Shown here: piece by piece, positions 39,957-46,968 of the stretch
Layout of the letters: each line of letters opens with the position of its first letter
Numbering within the stretch: the stretch's first letter is position 1
Source of the DNA: DATKLX01 sp035542155
Lineage (GTDB): Bacteria > Chloroflexota > Anaerolineae > Anaerolineales > Anaerolineaceae
Assembly: GCA_035542155.1 (NCBI GenBank)
Contig: DATKLX010000003.1
Location: 1-46,968, forward strand
Direction: 5' to 3'
DNA: 46,968 nt
Notes under the pieces: model-generated
Databases searched by the model: none
Told to the model about the DNA's origin: nothing
What the model saw: the letters and a program-made list of their open reading frames with translations, nothing else
Translations under genes and position numbers: made by a program

Positions 39957-40139
39957 TTACCAGGATGACTTAACTACGCCGGGGATCTTACCTTCCAGCG
40001 CCAACTCGCGGAAGCAAATGCGGCACAGACCAAAGCGGCGGATGTAGCCGCGTGGACGTCCGCATTTCTGGCAGCGGTTGCGCACCTGAACGGCATACTT
40101 TCGCCGGGCTTCACGAAACGTCATGCACTTTTTTGCCAT
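39957..40139 (-). CDS. rpsN: 30S ribosomal protein S14, zinc type
   Basis: 60 residues, the short zinc form, with Cys23-x2-Cys26 and Cys39-x2-Cys42 in CQKCGRPRGYIRRFGLCRICF. Begins 2 bp after rplE. Confidence 0.96.
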   Translation of the reverse strand: MAKKCMTFREARRKYAVQVRNRCQKCGRPRGYIRRFGLCRICFRELALEGKIPGVVKSSW

Positions 40140-40141
40140 AA

Positions 40142-40684
40142 TTATGATCCCTTCTTGAACGGCATCCCAAGCATGGCCAATAGCACCCGCGCCTGGTCGT
40201 CATTCTGGGCTGTGGTGACAATGGTGATCTCCATTCCACGGATCTTGTCGATCTTGTCGTACTCAATCTCAGGGAAGATCAGTTGTTCGCGTAAACCCAG
40301 GGTGTAATTGCCGCGCCCATCGAACGAGTCGGCTGAAACACCCCGGAAATCCCGCACGCGGGGCAGAACGATGTTCATTAGGCGATCCAGAAAAGCCCAC
40401 ATCTTCTCGCCGCGCAGGGTCACCTTCACGCCGATGGTGCGGCCTTCACGCAGCTTGAAATTCGCGATGCTCTTGCGCGCCTTGGTCACCACCGGTTTCT
40501 GTCCGGTGATCAGGGTGATATCGCCGACCGCGGCGTCCATGGCTTTGGGGTTGTCCATCGCTTCACCCATCCCTACGTTGACGACGACCTTTTGAATCCG
40601 CGGAACCTGCATGACGTTATCCAGGTTGAGGTTCTTCTGCAGGTCTGGGACAATTTCTTGATATTGAGATTGCATCTTGTTCAT
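40142..40684 (-). CDS. rplE: 50S ribosomal protein L5
   Basis: 180 residues: VPRIQKVVVNVGMGEA, TGQKPVVTKARKSIANFKLREG and RDFRGVSADSFDGRGNYTLGLREQLIFPEI (in part). Binds 5S rRNA and touches the P-site tRNA. An ATG three codons in is an alternative start, as the ribosome site is weak. Confidence 0.96.
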   Translation of the reverse strand: MNKMQSQYQEIVPDLQKNLNLDNVMQVPRIQKVVVNVGMGEAMDNPKAMDAAVGDITLITGQKPVVTKARKSIANFKLREGRTIGVKVTLRGEKMWAFLDRLMNIVLPRVRDFRGVSADSFDGRGNYTLGLREQLIFPEIEYDKIDKIRGMEITIVTTAQNDDQARVLLAMLGMPFKKGS

Positions 40685-40707
40685 AGTTTCTTTTCGCTCC
40701 AGGCGCC

Positions 40708-41040
40708 TTACTCGCTGATCTGCTCGTTGCAGTGCTTGCAGACGCGAATCGCCTTGCCATCCTGGCGCTGAATTGCGACGCGGGTGGCTTTATTGCACTT
40801 GGGACAGACCAGCATCACATTGGAAATCGCAACCGGAGCCTCAAAGTGGACTTTACCAGGGGCGATGGTGCGTCCCTGCACCTGCTGCTGGCGCTTATGC
40901 TTGACCCGCAGGTTGATCCCCTGGACGACGACGCGGTTCTCCTCGGGGAGGACTTTGATGACCTCTCCTCGCTTGCCCTTTTCTTCCAGGCGGCCGTTGA
41001 TTAATTCAACCAAATCACCTTTTCGAATTTTTACTTTCAT
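40708..41040 (-). CDS. rplX: 50S ribosomal protein L24
   Basis: 110 residues. The KOW motif RKGDLVELINGRLEEKGKRGEVIKV and RVVVQGINLRVKH are L24 features. The C-terminus carries two CxxC pairs (CPKC and CKHC), which suggests a bound zinc. 25 bp after rplN. Confidence 0.95.
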   Translation of the reverse strand: MKVKIRKGDLVELINGRLEEKGKRGEVIKVLPEENRVVVQGINLRVKHKRQQQVQGRTIAPGKVHFEAPVAISNVMLVCPKCNKATRVAIQRQDGKAIRVCKHCNEQISE

Positions 41041-41065
41041 GGCCTCACTCCCAATCTCACCAGAC

Positions 41066-41437
41066 CTAAATTACTTCCGGGGCCAGGGAGACAATTTTCA
41101 TGAAACCTTTTTCGCGAAGCTCTCGGGCCACTGGCCCAAAAATGCGGGTTCCGCGCGGGTTCTGGCCATCGGTGTCCAGGATTACGGCAGCGTTATCGTC
41201 AAAGCGGATCGAAGAGCCATCATCCCGCCGCCACTCTTTTGAGCAGCGCACGATGACCGCTTTCACCACCTCGCTCTTTTTGACCCCGCCCTGGGGGGCA
41301 GCGGACTTTACCGTGGCTACGACCACATCCCCCACGAACCCAAACTGGCGGGTAGACCCCCCCATGACGTGGATGACGAGCAGCTCGCGCGCGCCGGTGT
41401 TATCGGCAACTTTCAAACGGGTTTCCTGCTGAATCAT
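41066..41437 (-). CDS. rplN: 50S ribosomal protein L14
   Basis: 123 residues: MIQQETRLKVADNTGARELLVI (in part), GDVVVATVKSA, DDNAAVILDTDGQNPRGTRIFGPVARELRE (in part). Forms an intersubunit bridge. 3 bp after rpsQ. Confidence 0.97.
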   Translation of the reverse strand: MIQQETRLKVADNTGARELLVIHVMGGSTRQFGFVGDVVVATVKSAAPQGGVKKSEVVKAVIVRCSKEWRRDDGSSIRFDDNAAVILDTDGQNPRGTRIFGPVARELREKGFMKIVSLAPEVI

Positions 41438-41440
41438 GGC

Positions 41441-41716
41441 TTATTCTCCAACCACGCCAGCATCCTCGGTGCGGCGCTCGCGTTTGATCACTGTCTCGAC
41501 CACCCATCTCTTGTCCTTGGATAGCGGGCGGCTCTCGACAATTTGCACCTGGTCTCCGATTTCGCAGTTGAACTCATCGTGGGCTTTCACCCGCCGGCTG
41601 CTCTGCACGGTCTTCCGGTAGAGGGGGTGCTGGTAGGTTCGAGTAATTTCGACCACTACCGTCTTCATCATTTTGTTGCTGGTTACCACACCAGTCAATC
41701 GACGACGCGTATTCAT
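41441..41716 (-). CDS. rpsQ: 30S ribosomal protein S17
   Basis: 91 residues: RRRLTGVVTSNKMMKTVVVEI, HPLYRKTVQSSRRVKAHDE and CEIGDQVQIVESRPLSKDKRW. An OB-fold protein binding 16S rRNA. It overlaps the end of rpmC by 4 bp. Confidence 0.96.
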   Translation of the reverse strand: MNTRRRLTGVVTSNKMMKTVVVEITRTYQHPLYRKTVQSSRRVKAHDEFNCEIGDQVQIVESRPLSKDKRWVVETVIKRERRTEDAGVVGE

Positions 41717-41925
41717 GAATCACCTTCCACTTTTTCCGCGCTCAACCGCTCAGTGAGAATGGTTTCCAACCGGGCAATATTTCGGCGGGTAATTTTCAGA
41801 CGACTGGTGTCGGTCAACTGGCCGGTAACGACCTGAAAACGCAGGTTCATCATCTCATTTCGGGCGTCATTCAACCGGTTGCGGATTTCTTCCGTGGATA
41901 GCGCGCGGATCTCTGAAGACTTCAT
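41713..41925 (-). CDS. rpmC: 50S ribosomal protein L29
   Basis: 70 residues: EIRALSTEEIRNRLNDARNEMMNLRFQ and RLKITRRNIARLETILTER, the two long helices of L29 at the exit tunnel. Overlaps rplP and rpsQ by 4 bp each. Confidence 0.96.
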   Translation of the reverse strand: MKSSEIRALSTEEIRNRLNDARNEMMNLRFQVVTGQLTDTSRLKITRRNIARLETILTERLSAEKVEGDS

Positions 41926-42362
41926 GCCTGCGCCCCTCCTCCCAGCTCGTGGCGAGACACAATCTTGGTCTTGATCGAGAACTTATACGTCGCCTGGTGC
42001 AGCGCTTCGAGAGCCATATCCTCAGGCAGGCCGCCAATTTCAAACATGATCCGGCCAGGTTTGACTACCGCCACCCAGTACTCCACGTTTCCTTTCCCTT
42101 TGCCCATCCGGGTTTCCGGTGGTTTACGGGTGTACGGCTTATCCGGGAAAATGCGGATCCAGACTTTACCACGGCGCTTCATTGCATGGACGATCGTCCG
42201 GCGAGCAGCTTCGATCTGGCGAGCGGTCACCCACCCCGGTTCCAGAGCTTGCAGCCCATATTCGCCGAAGGTGATCTCGGCCCCGCGCAGGGCTTTTCCC
42301 TTCATCCGGCCGCGCATCTGTTTGCGCCATTTGACACGCTTTGGCATCAACATTGTAGCCAC
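41922..42362 (-). CDS. rplP: 50S ribosomal protein L16
   Basis: 146 residues: MLMPKRVKWRKQMRGRMKGKA, ITFGEYGLQALEPGWVTARQIEAARR (in part), KPPETRMGKGKGNVEYWVAVV. Helps place the tRNA acceptor end. 39 bp after rpsC. Confidence 0.97.
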   Translation of the reverse strand: MATMLMPKRVKWRKQMRGRMKGKALRGAEITFGEYGLQALEPGWVTARQIEAARRTIVHAMKRRGKVWIRIFPDKPYTRKPPETRMGKGKGNVEYWVAVVKPGRIMFEIGGLPEDMALEALHQATYKFSIKTKIVSRHELGGGAQA

Positions 42363-42401
42363 CTCTTCTCGTTCACCCGGGTGATCATCCCGGATGAAGG
42401 T

Positions 42402-43079
42402 TTATTCGCTAACGTAAACACCCTCAGTGGTCTCAACCTTTTCTTCCACTGTAGGCAGAACTTCGCCCTTATAGACCCACACCTTGACGCCAATCCGGCC
42501 GTAGGTGGTCAGCGCTTCCGCGCGGGCAAAATCGATATCGGCGCGCAGGGTCTGCAAGGGAACACGGCCTTCACGCAGCCAGACGCTGCGGGCCATTTCC
42601 GCGCCGCTGAGCCGCCCGGCAACTTCTACCTTGATCCCCTGGGCGCCCTGGCGCATGGCCTGCTGCAGGGCTCGCTTCATCGCCCGCCGGTAAGAGACAC
42701 GTCGTTCCATCTGACCGGCGATGTTCGTCGCCACCAGATAGGCGTCGATGTCGGGCGATTTGATCTCCTTGATCTCCAGGTCGATCTTCTTCCCGGTCAG
42801 CCCTTCGAGGGCCTGGCGCATTTTCTTGACGCTGTCGCCCTTGCGGCCGATCAAGATCCCGGGTTTGGCGGTGTGGACGACGACCTTCACCTTGCCGGGG
42901 AAGCGTTCGATTTCCACGCGGGAAACGCCGGCTTTATCGGCCTCGGTGTGGATGACCTTGCGGATGGCGAAATCTTGCTGGAGTTGCTGGCGATATTCGA
43001 GCCCTTCAGCGTACCAGCGCCCCTGCCAGGGCTGATTGATCCCCAAACGAAATCCAATCGGATGAACTTTTCGACCCAT
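42402..43079 (-). CDS. rpsC: 30S ribosomal protein S3
   Basis: 225 residues from the ATG at 43079. The 31 upstream in-frame codons overlap rplV and are not used. MGRKVHPIGFRLGINQPWQ, the KH motif GILIGRKGDSVKKMRQ, GAQGIKVEVAGRLSGAEMAR and GRIGVKVWVYKGE are diagnostic. 5 bp after rplV. Confidence 0.97.
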   Translation of the reverse strand: MGRKVHPIGFRLGINQPWQGRWYAEGLEYRQQLQQDFAIRKVIHTEADKAGVSRVEIERFPGKVKVVVHTAKPGILIGRKGDSVKKMRQALEGLTGKKIDLEIKEIKSPDIDAYLVATNIAGQMERRVSYRRAMKRALQQAMRQGAQGIKVEVAGRLSGAEMARSVWLREGRVPLQTLRADIDFARAEALTTYGRIGVKVWVYKGEVLPTVEEKVETTEGVYVSE

Positions 43080-43084
43080 ATTCC

Positions 43085-43426
43085 TTACTCCCGTTCCCGT
43101 AAAATGACCGTGATGTGCGACGCCCTGCGCAGCAGCGGCTTGAACCGGCCCCGTGCGCCAAAACGGCGCCACTTGCGGGTCGGAGCCTCATCGGCGAAGA
43201 TGCGGTATACCACCAGATCATCTCGGCTGACGCCGAAGTTCTCTTCGGCATTGGCCATGGCTGATTCCAACACCTTCGAAATGGGCCCGGAGGCGCCGCC
43301 CGGCGTAAACCGCAGCAAATTTGCGGCTTGCACCGCGGGCTTTCCCCGCACCATGTCCATCACCAGACGAACTTTCTGGGCGGACATCGAAACATAACTC
43401 CCGTGTGCTCGAATATCGTGGGCCAT
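43085..43426 (-). CDS. rplV: 50S ribosomal protein L22
   Basis: 113 residues: SYVSMSAQKVRLVMDMVRGK, VLESAMANAEENFGVSRDDLVV and RFKPLLRRASHITVILRE. Lines the exit tunnel. 3 bp after rpsS. Confidence 0.97.
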   Translation of the reverse strand: MAHDIRAHGSYVSMSAQKVRLVMDMVRGKPAVQAANLLRFTPGGASGPISKVLESAMANAEENFGVSRDDLVVYRIFADEAPTRKWRRFGARGRFKPLLRRASHITVILRERE

Positions 43427-43429
43427 GGC

Positions 43430-43714
43430 TTACTTACCCTTTGCTGAGCTGGATTTTTCAGCCAGATGGCCGCGGAAGTGCCGGGTCGGGGCGAACTCGC
43501 CCAGGCGGTGGCCAACCATATTTTCGGTGATGTAAATCGGCACATGGCGGCGGCCATCGTGGACTGCGATCGTGTGCCCGACCATCTGAGGGAAGATGGT
43601 GCTGGCCCGACTCCAGGTGCGCACGACTTTTTTGTCGCCGCGAGTGTTCATGGCTTCAATTTTCTTTAACAACTTTGGGGCAATGAAGGGCCCCTTCTTC
43701 AGCGATCGTGACAT
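43430..43714 (-). CDS. rpsS: 30S ribosomal protein S19
   Basis: 94 residues: MSRSLKKGPFIAPKLLKKIE, RTWSRASTIFPQMVGHTIAVHDGR and VGHRLGEFAPTRHFRGH. 46 bp after rplB. Confidence 0.97.
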   Translation of the reverse strand: MSRSLKKGPFIAPKLLKKIEAMNTRGDKKVVRTWSRASTIFPQMVGHTIAVHDGRRHVPIYITENMVGHRLGEFAPTRHFRGHLAEKSSSAKGK

Positions 43715-43760
43715 GTTCTCGTCCCTCTTTTTCGCTCTATACCTGATCCATCAGGCTCGC

Positions 43761-44597
43761 CTAACGGCCTGATTTTGTGCGGCGGCGGATGATATATTGA
43801 TCCGTCTGCTTATTCCGCCGGGTTTTGTAACCGAGAGTTGGCTTGCCCCAGGGGGTCTTTGGCCCGGGCATACCGATTGGCTGCCGTCCCTCGCCGCCGC
43901 CGTGCGGATGATCGCGCGGGGACATCGCGGAGCCACGCACCGTCGGGCGGATGCCCATGTGGCGCTTCCGGCCGGCTTTGCCCAGTTTCACATTGCTGTG
44001 ATCCAGATTGCCTACCTGGCCGATCGTGGCGTAGCAGGTCTGGCGGACCAGGCGCACTTCACCGGAGGGCATGCGGATCTGGGCAAAATCGCCTTCCTTG
44101 GCCAGCAGTTGCGCGGCGGCGCCAGCGGCGCGCACCAGTTGAGCGCCGCGGCCGTCTTTCAGCTCGATGGCGTGTACCAGCGTACCGATGGGGATGTTGG
44201 CCAGCGGGAGGCTGTTCCCAGGGCGAATGTCGGCCTGAGTTCCAGTAATGACTGTGTCACCTGCTTTCAGGCCCAGCGGGGCGATGATATAACGCTTCTC
44301 GCCATCCGCATAAACCAGCAGGGCCAGCCGGGCAGTCCGGTTCGGGTCGTATTCGATCGCCGCGACTTTGGCGGGGATGTTTCGCTTATCGCGTTTGAAA
44401 TCCACGATGCGAATGGCGCGCCGGTTGCCGCCGCCGCGGTGGCGGACGGTAATGCGCCCGTAAGAGTTGCGTCCACCGTGCTTGCGCAGGGAGACGATTA
44501 GGGAGCGTTCTGGCTTGCTCTTGGTGATTTCCTCAAAACTATAACCGGTCATATCGCGAAGACCGGGGGTTACCGGTTTATATATCTTTACGGCCAT
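43761..44597 (-). CDS. rplB: 50S ribosomal protein L2
   Basis: 278 residues: GRNSYGRITVRHRGGGNRRAIR, VVAIEYDPNRTARLALLVYADGEKRYI-like core (here AAIEYDPNRTARLA), and DHPHGGGEGRQPIGMPGPKTPWG, which holds the histidine essential near the peptidyl-transferase centre. 1 bp after rplW. Confidence 0.97.
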   Translation of the reverse strand: MAVKIYKPVTPGLRDMTGYSFEEITKSKPERSLIVSLRKHGGRNSYGRITVRHRGGGNRRAIRIVDFKRDKRNIPAKVAAIEYDPNRTARLALLVYADGEKRYIIAPLGLKAGDTVITGTQADIRPGNSLPLANIPIGTLVHAIELKDGRGAQLVRAAGAAAQLLAKEGDFAQIRMPSGEVRLVRQTCYATIGQVGNLDHSNVKLGKAGRKRHMGIRPTVRGSAMSPRDHPHGGGEGRQPIGMPGPKTPWGKPTLGYKTRRNKQTDQYIIRRRTKSGR

Positions 44598-44598
44598 G

Positions 44599-44901
44599 TT
44601 ACTCTACCCCTTCAAAGATCGGAATGCGGTCTTCCGGCGCCAGCGTCACGATAGCCTTTTTAAAGCCCCTGTTGCGCACCATCAGCCGGCGGCTTCGCGC
44701 GCGGCGCGTGCGCTTGGCCGGCGCATTGACGACATTCACCCGCAATACCTTTACATCAAACAGGGTCTCGACTGCATCCTTCACCTGAGTCTTGGTGGCA
44801 TCTCGATCCACCTCGAAGACGTATTGGTGCAGCTTGCTGACCTGGTAGTTCGACTTTTCAGTCACCCGCGGGCGGCGGAGTATATCGTATAGGGTCGGCA
44901 T
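44599..44901 (-). CDS. rplW: 50S ribosomal protein L23
   Basis: 100 residues: YDILRRPRVTEKSNYQVSKL, YVFEVDRDATKTQVKDAVETLFDVKV (in part). The docking site for trigger factor and SRP at the exit tunnel. 13 bp after rplD. Confidence 0.96.
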   Translation of the reverse strand: MPTLYDILRRPRVTEKSNYQVSKLHQYVFEVDRDATKTQVKDAVETLFDVKVLRVNVVNAPAKRTRRARSRRLMVRNRGFKKAIVTLAPEDRIPIFEGVE

Positions 44902-44914
44902 GTTCTCCTCCTAC

Positions 44915-45544
44915 CTATCCCAGATTGGCAGCCAGGACGTCCAGCGTCTCGAGAGGCAAGACGACTTTGTCATATCCCAGCAAATCACGCACGTTCAGGT
45001 ACCCGGCCAGCAGGATCTTCGCGTCGGGGAGGTTATTCGTCGAGCGGATCACTCCCTCGTAGTCCGCGGTTATGTCCGGGATGAGGATTAAAGCACTCGC
45101 GTCGCCCACCAGAGCGTTGAGGGCTTTGGCCATCAGGCGTGTTTTTGGCTCGCTCAAAGACAACTTGTCCAGGATGACGATCCCCGTCTCGGCAGCTTTG
45201 GCCGACAACGCGGAGCGCAGCGCGGCCCTTCGCATCTGGCGCGGCATTTTCTGTTCATAGGAACGCGGGTGGGGGGTGTGCGCCCCGCCGCCGCCCTTCC
45301 ATTGGGGGGCGCGGGTGGAACCCTGGCGGGCTCGACCGGTGCCCTTCTGCTTCCAGGGCTTGCGACCGCCGCCGGAAACTTCACCGCGGCTCTTGGTATC
45401 GTGCGTACCCAGGCGCGCGTTCGCCATCTGGCGGATGTAAGCCTGGTGCATCAGATCCACGTTAATTGGAGCGCCGAAGATCATCTCGGGCAGATCGACC
45501 GTGCTGACCTTCTGGCCTTCCATGTTGAAGACGTCAACTTCCAT
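44915..45544 (-). CDS. rplD: 50S ribosomal protein L4
   Basis: 209 residues from the ATG at 45544. A GTG at 45550 is the alternative, and the GGGAG ribosome site fits neither perfectly. RGEVSGGGRKPWKQKGTGRARQGSTR (in part) and the loop reaching the exit tunnel are typical. In E. coli L4 binds the S10 leader to repress the operon. Whether the leader at 46207-46392 works that way is unknown. Confidence 0.95.
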   Translation of the reverse strand: MEVDVFNMEGQKVSTVDLPEMIFGAPINVDLMHQAYIRQMANARLGTHDTKSRGEVSGGGRKPWKQKGTGRARQGSTRAPQWKGGGGAHTPHPRSYEQKMPRQMRRAALRSALSAKAAETGIVILDKLSLSEPKTRLMAKALNALVGDASALILIPDITADYEGVIRSTNNLPDAKILLAGYLNVRDLLGYDKVVLPLETLDVLAANLG

Positions 45545-45576
45545 AGTCACTTCGCTCCCATTCAGCGCGAGCCAGC

Positions 45577-46206
45577 TTACTGCTTTCGCGCCTCCTTAAT
45601 CATTACCAGGCCACCCTTGCCACCCGGCACTGCGCCGCAAACCCCCAGAAGATTCCGCTCCCCGTCCACGAGTACAACCTTCAGATTCTGTGCGGTTACC
45701 CGATCATCCCCCATATGACCGGCGCCGCGCGAGCCTTTGTACACCCGCCCGGGGGTCGTTCCCGAGCTGCGCGAGCCCGGCGCGCGTTGGCGATCAGACT
45801 GTCCGTGAGTCTTCGGCCCGCCTTTGAAGTGGTAGCGTTTGACTGCACCCTGGAAGCCTTTTCCCTTGCTGGTCCCGATCACATCGACTCGCTCGCCAAC
45901 AGAAAAAAGGGTGACCGTAACCTGGTCCCCTTCTTTGACGCCCGGCTCTTTCGAGCGGAACTCTCGCAAAAAGCGCAGTGGAGGCAGGTTGTGCACCTTG
46001 AGGTGGCCTAACTCACCGCCCGTTAAGCGCTTGGGCTTGACTTCGCCGAAACCCAACTGCACGGCCGAATAGCCTTCCTTGGCCTCCGTACGCACCTGGG
46101 TGACATAACAAGGCCCAGCTTCGATGATGGTAACCGGAATGGCAGCGCCACTCTCATCGAAAATCTGGGTCATGCCGATTTTCTTCCCAATGAGCCCTTT
46201 CAACAT
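45577..46206 (-). CDS. rplC: 50S ribosomal protein L3
   Basis: 209 residues: LKGLIGKKIGMTQIFDESG, VIGTSKGKGFQGAVKRYHFKGGPKTHGQS (in part), RAPGSRSSGTTPGRVYKG. Its ATG has AAAGGAG ahead. It opens the main S10/spc run behind its own promoter, not directly behind rpsJ. Confidence 0.97.
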   Translation of the reverse strand: MLKGLIGKKIGMTQIFDESGAAIPVTIIEAGPCYVTQVRTEAKEGYSAVQLGFGEVKPKRLTGGELGHLKVHNLPPLRFLREFRSKEPGVKEGDQVTVTLFSVGERVDVIGTSKGKGFQGAVKRYHFKGGPKTHGQSDRQRAPGSRSSGTTPGRVYKGSRGAGHMGDDRVTAQNLKVVLVDGERNLLGVCGAVPGGKGGLVMIKEARKQ

Positions 46207-46392
46207 CTGATTGTTCTCCTTTGTCAGATTGCGAACTTGACGAGACTGTCAGCCTGGGCTTGGCTGCATCATCTCCGACCGCGGTCCAGTCAGTGGGCTG
46301 CTGCGAGCTTCTTTTTTGTGTGCTCGCCCACAAACCCGCTCTTTTACCGCCTCCTCAACGAGAGTACGACTTTCCGCTCCCGAAGCCGTGGA
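46207..46392 (-). other. Leader of the rplC operon with two competing hairpins
   Basis: About 180 nt of untranslated leader. GCGAGC (46303-46308) pairs with GCTCGC (46322-46327), and TTTGTG (46315-46320) pairs with CACAAA (46329-46334). The two cross, so they exclude each other or form a pseudoknot. That is the kind of switch used for ribosomal-protein feedback. No T-tract follows on the minus strand. Confidence 0.4.
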
Positions 46393-46420
46393 ATTATACC
46401 ACTCTATTGAAAAGATGCAA
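46393..46420 (-). promoter_or_regulatory. Promoter of the rplC (S10/spc) operon
   Basis: Perfect TATAAT (46393-46398) on the minus strand. A weak TTGCAT (46415-46420) stands 16 bp upstream as -35. The predicted start lies near 46386, about 180 nt ahead of rplC. Confidence 0.55.
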
Positions 46421-46437
46421 TAGTTTCTTCAGCAGCA

Positions 46438-46496
46438 AAAAGGGAAATTCCAACCCTTTGCGAAGTGCCGTTGTTCTCGGGCTTCGCTCGAGAACA
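46438..46496 (-). terminator. Two hairpins after rpsJ, probable terminator
   Basis: Just after the rpsJ stop, TGTTCTCG (46472-46479) and CGAGAACA (46489-46496) make a perfect 8-bp stem without a T-tract. A second hairpin, AAAGGG (46439-46444) with CCCTTT (46454-46459), is followed by TT on the minus strand. Together they would separate tuf-rpsJ from rplC. Confidence 0.5.
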
Positions 46497-46504
46497 CACC
46501 TATG

Positions 46505-46813
46505 CTATATCTTGATTTCGATATCGACCCCGGCCGGCAAATTCAGCCGCATGAGCATATCGATTGTCTTCGAATCCGGATCGAGGACATCGATCAGGCG
46601 ATTGTGGGTGCGGATCTCGAAGTGTTCGTGGCTGTCTTTATCGATGAAAGTCGAGCGGCGGACCGTGAAGCGTTCAATTTTCGTGGGCAGCGGGACAGGC
46701 CCAACCACGTGAGCGCCGCTTCGTTCGGCCGTTTCCACGATCCGCTTTGCGGATTGATCCAGGACACGGTGATCGTATGCCTTGAGTCGAATGCGAATCT
46801 TTTGTTTTGCCAT
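46505..46813 (-). CDS. rpsJ: 30S ribosomal protein S10
   Basis: 102 residues: KIRIRLKAYDHRVLDQSAKRIV, VGPVPLPTKIERFTVRRSTF, SHEHFEIRTHNRLIDVLDP. Also the NusE factor of antitermination. It follows tuf by 12 bp, so it belongs with the str operon here, and a 298-bp gap parts it from rplC. Confidence 0.97.
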   Translation of the reverse strand: MAKQKIRIRLKAYDHRVLDQSAKRIVETAERSGAHVVGPVPLPTKIERFTVRRSTFIDKDSHEHFEIRTHNRLIDVLDPDSKTIDMLMRLNLPAGVDIEIKI

Positions 46814-46825
46814 GATTATTTCTAC

Positions 46826-46968
46826 CTAGTCCAGAATCTTGGTGATCACGCCGGCGCCAACCGTCAGACCACCCTCGCGAATTGCAAACTTGGAGCCCTG
46901 CTCCAACGCCACCGGGACGATCAACTCCACTTCCAGGTTGACGTCATCCCCCGGCATCACCATCTCCA
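46826..46968 (-). CDS. tuf: Elongation factor Tu, C-terminal end
   Basis: The last 47 codons of a gene that enters from the right edge: EMVMPGDDVNLEVELIVPVA, then LEQGSKFAIREGGLTVGAGV and ITKILD before TAG at 46826-46828. This is the end of domain 3 of EF-Tu. The GTP-binding part lies outside the window. Confidence 0.95.
   Translation of the reverse strand, partial: EMVMPGDDVNLEVELIVPVALEQGSKFAIREGGLTVGAGVITKILD

Noticed and set aside
41949..43397. 482-codon open frame spanning rplP, rpsC and rplV antisense
   Set aside because: Spans three ribosomal protein genes in antisense, so it cannot be a real gene.
1..46968. CRISPR arrays, tRNA or rRNA genes, insertion sequences, prophage genes
   Set aside because: No regularly spaced repeats, cloverleaf-like stretches, transposase or phage proteins were seen. 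The window is compact and housekeeping-like.

Overview
This 46,968-base window looks like a chromosomal piece of a moderately GC-rich bacterium. Its best fit is the Chloroflexota, most like an Anaerolineae-type lineage. This is inferred from family resemblance and gene mix (V/A-type ATPase genes, a membrane-arm-only complex I cluster with two NuoM proteins, zinc-type S14/S4/L36) and not from any alignment. Almost everything is on the minus strand, so transcription runs from right to left. Only the tryptophanase gene and a small lipoprotein gene lie on the plus strand.

Right end to 29.5 kb is the core translation cluster: the end of tuf, rpsJ, then (after a terminator, a promoter and a structured leader) rplC-rplD-rplW-rplB-rpsS-rplV-rpsC-rplP-rpmC-rpsQ-rplN-rplX-rplE-rpsN-rpsH-rplF-rplR-rpsE-rpmD-rplO-secY-adk-map, a second promoter, rpmJ-rpsM-rpsK-rpsD-rpoA-rplQ-truA-rplM-rpsI, and a strong terminator. 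infA, normally between map and rpmJ, is absent from this position.

The stretch from 29.5 to 25.3 kb holds a MazG protein with an N-terminal tetrapyrrole-methylase domain, a DUF3887-like lipoprotein under a perfect palindromic operator candidate, a tryptophanase-type lyase and a GNAT-like protein. From 25.2 to 14.3 kb is a complex I membrane-arm cluster, nuoA-H-J-K-L-M-M2-N, with no B, C, D, E, F, G or I gene, followed tightly by murE.

The region from 14.2 to 0.9 kb is a glycerol/dihydroxyacetone island. It has the regulator dhaR, a long structured leader with twin operators, then glpF-dhaK-dhaL-glpK. After a terminator and a second hairpin comes an operon of a small membrane protein, a methyltransferase-like protein, a GlpA-type glycerol-3-phosphate dehydrogenase, three SdhB/SdhC/SdhD-like subunits, and a DhaM protein that carries its own HPr and complete enzyme I. 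Together these would take up glycerol, phosphorylate it (GlpK), oxidise glycerol 3-phosphate into the quinone pool, and in parallel phosphorylate dihydroxyacetone from PEP (DhaK-DhaL-DhaM). Both routes end at dihydroxyacetone phosphate. The GlpA plus SdhBCD-like arrangement is the most interesting candidate for an undescribed system. E. coli GlpA works with GlpB/GlpC, whereas here a short GlpA sits with a fumarate-reductase-type iron-sulfur protein and a two-subunit cytochrome b anchor.

The left end (1-905) begins a V/A-type ATPase operon with a consensus promoter. I saw no tRNA, rRNA, CRISPR array or insertion sequence.
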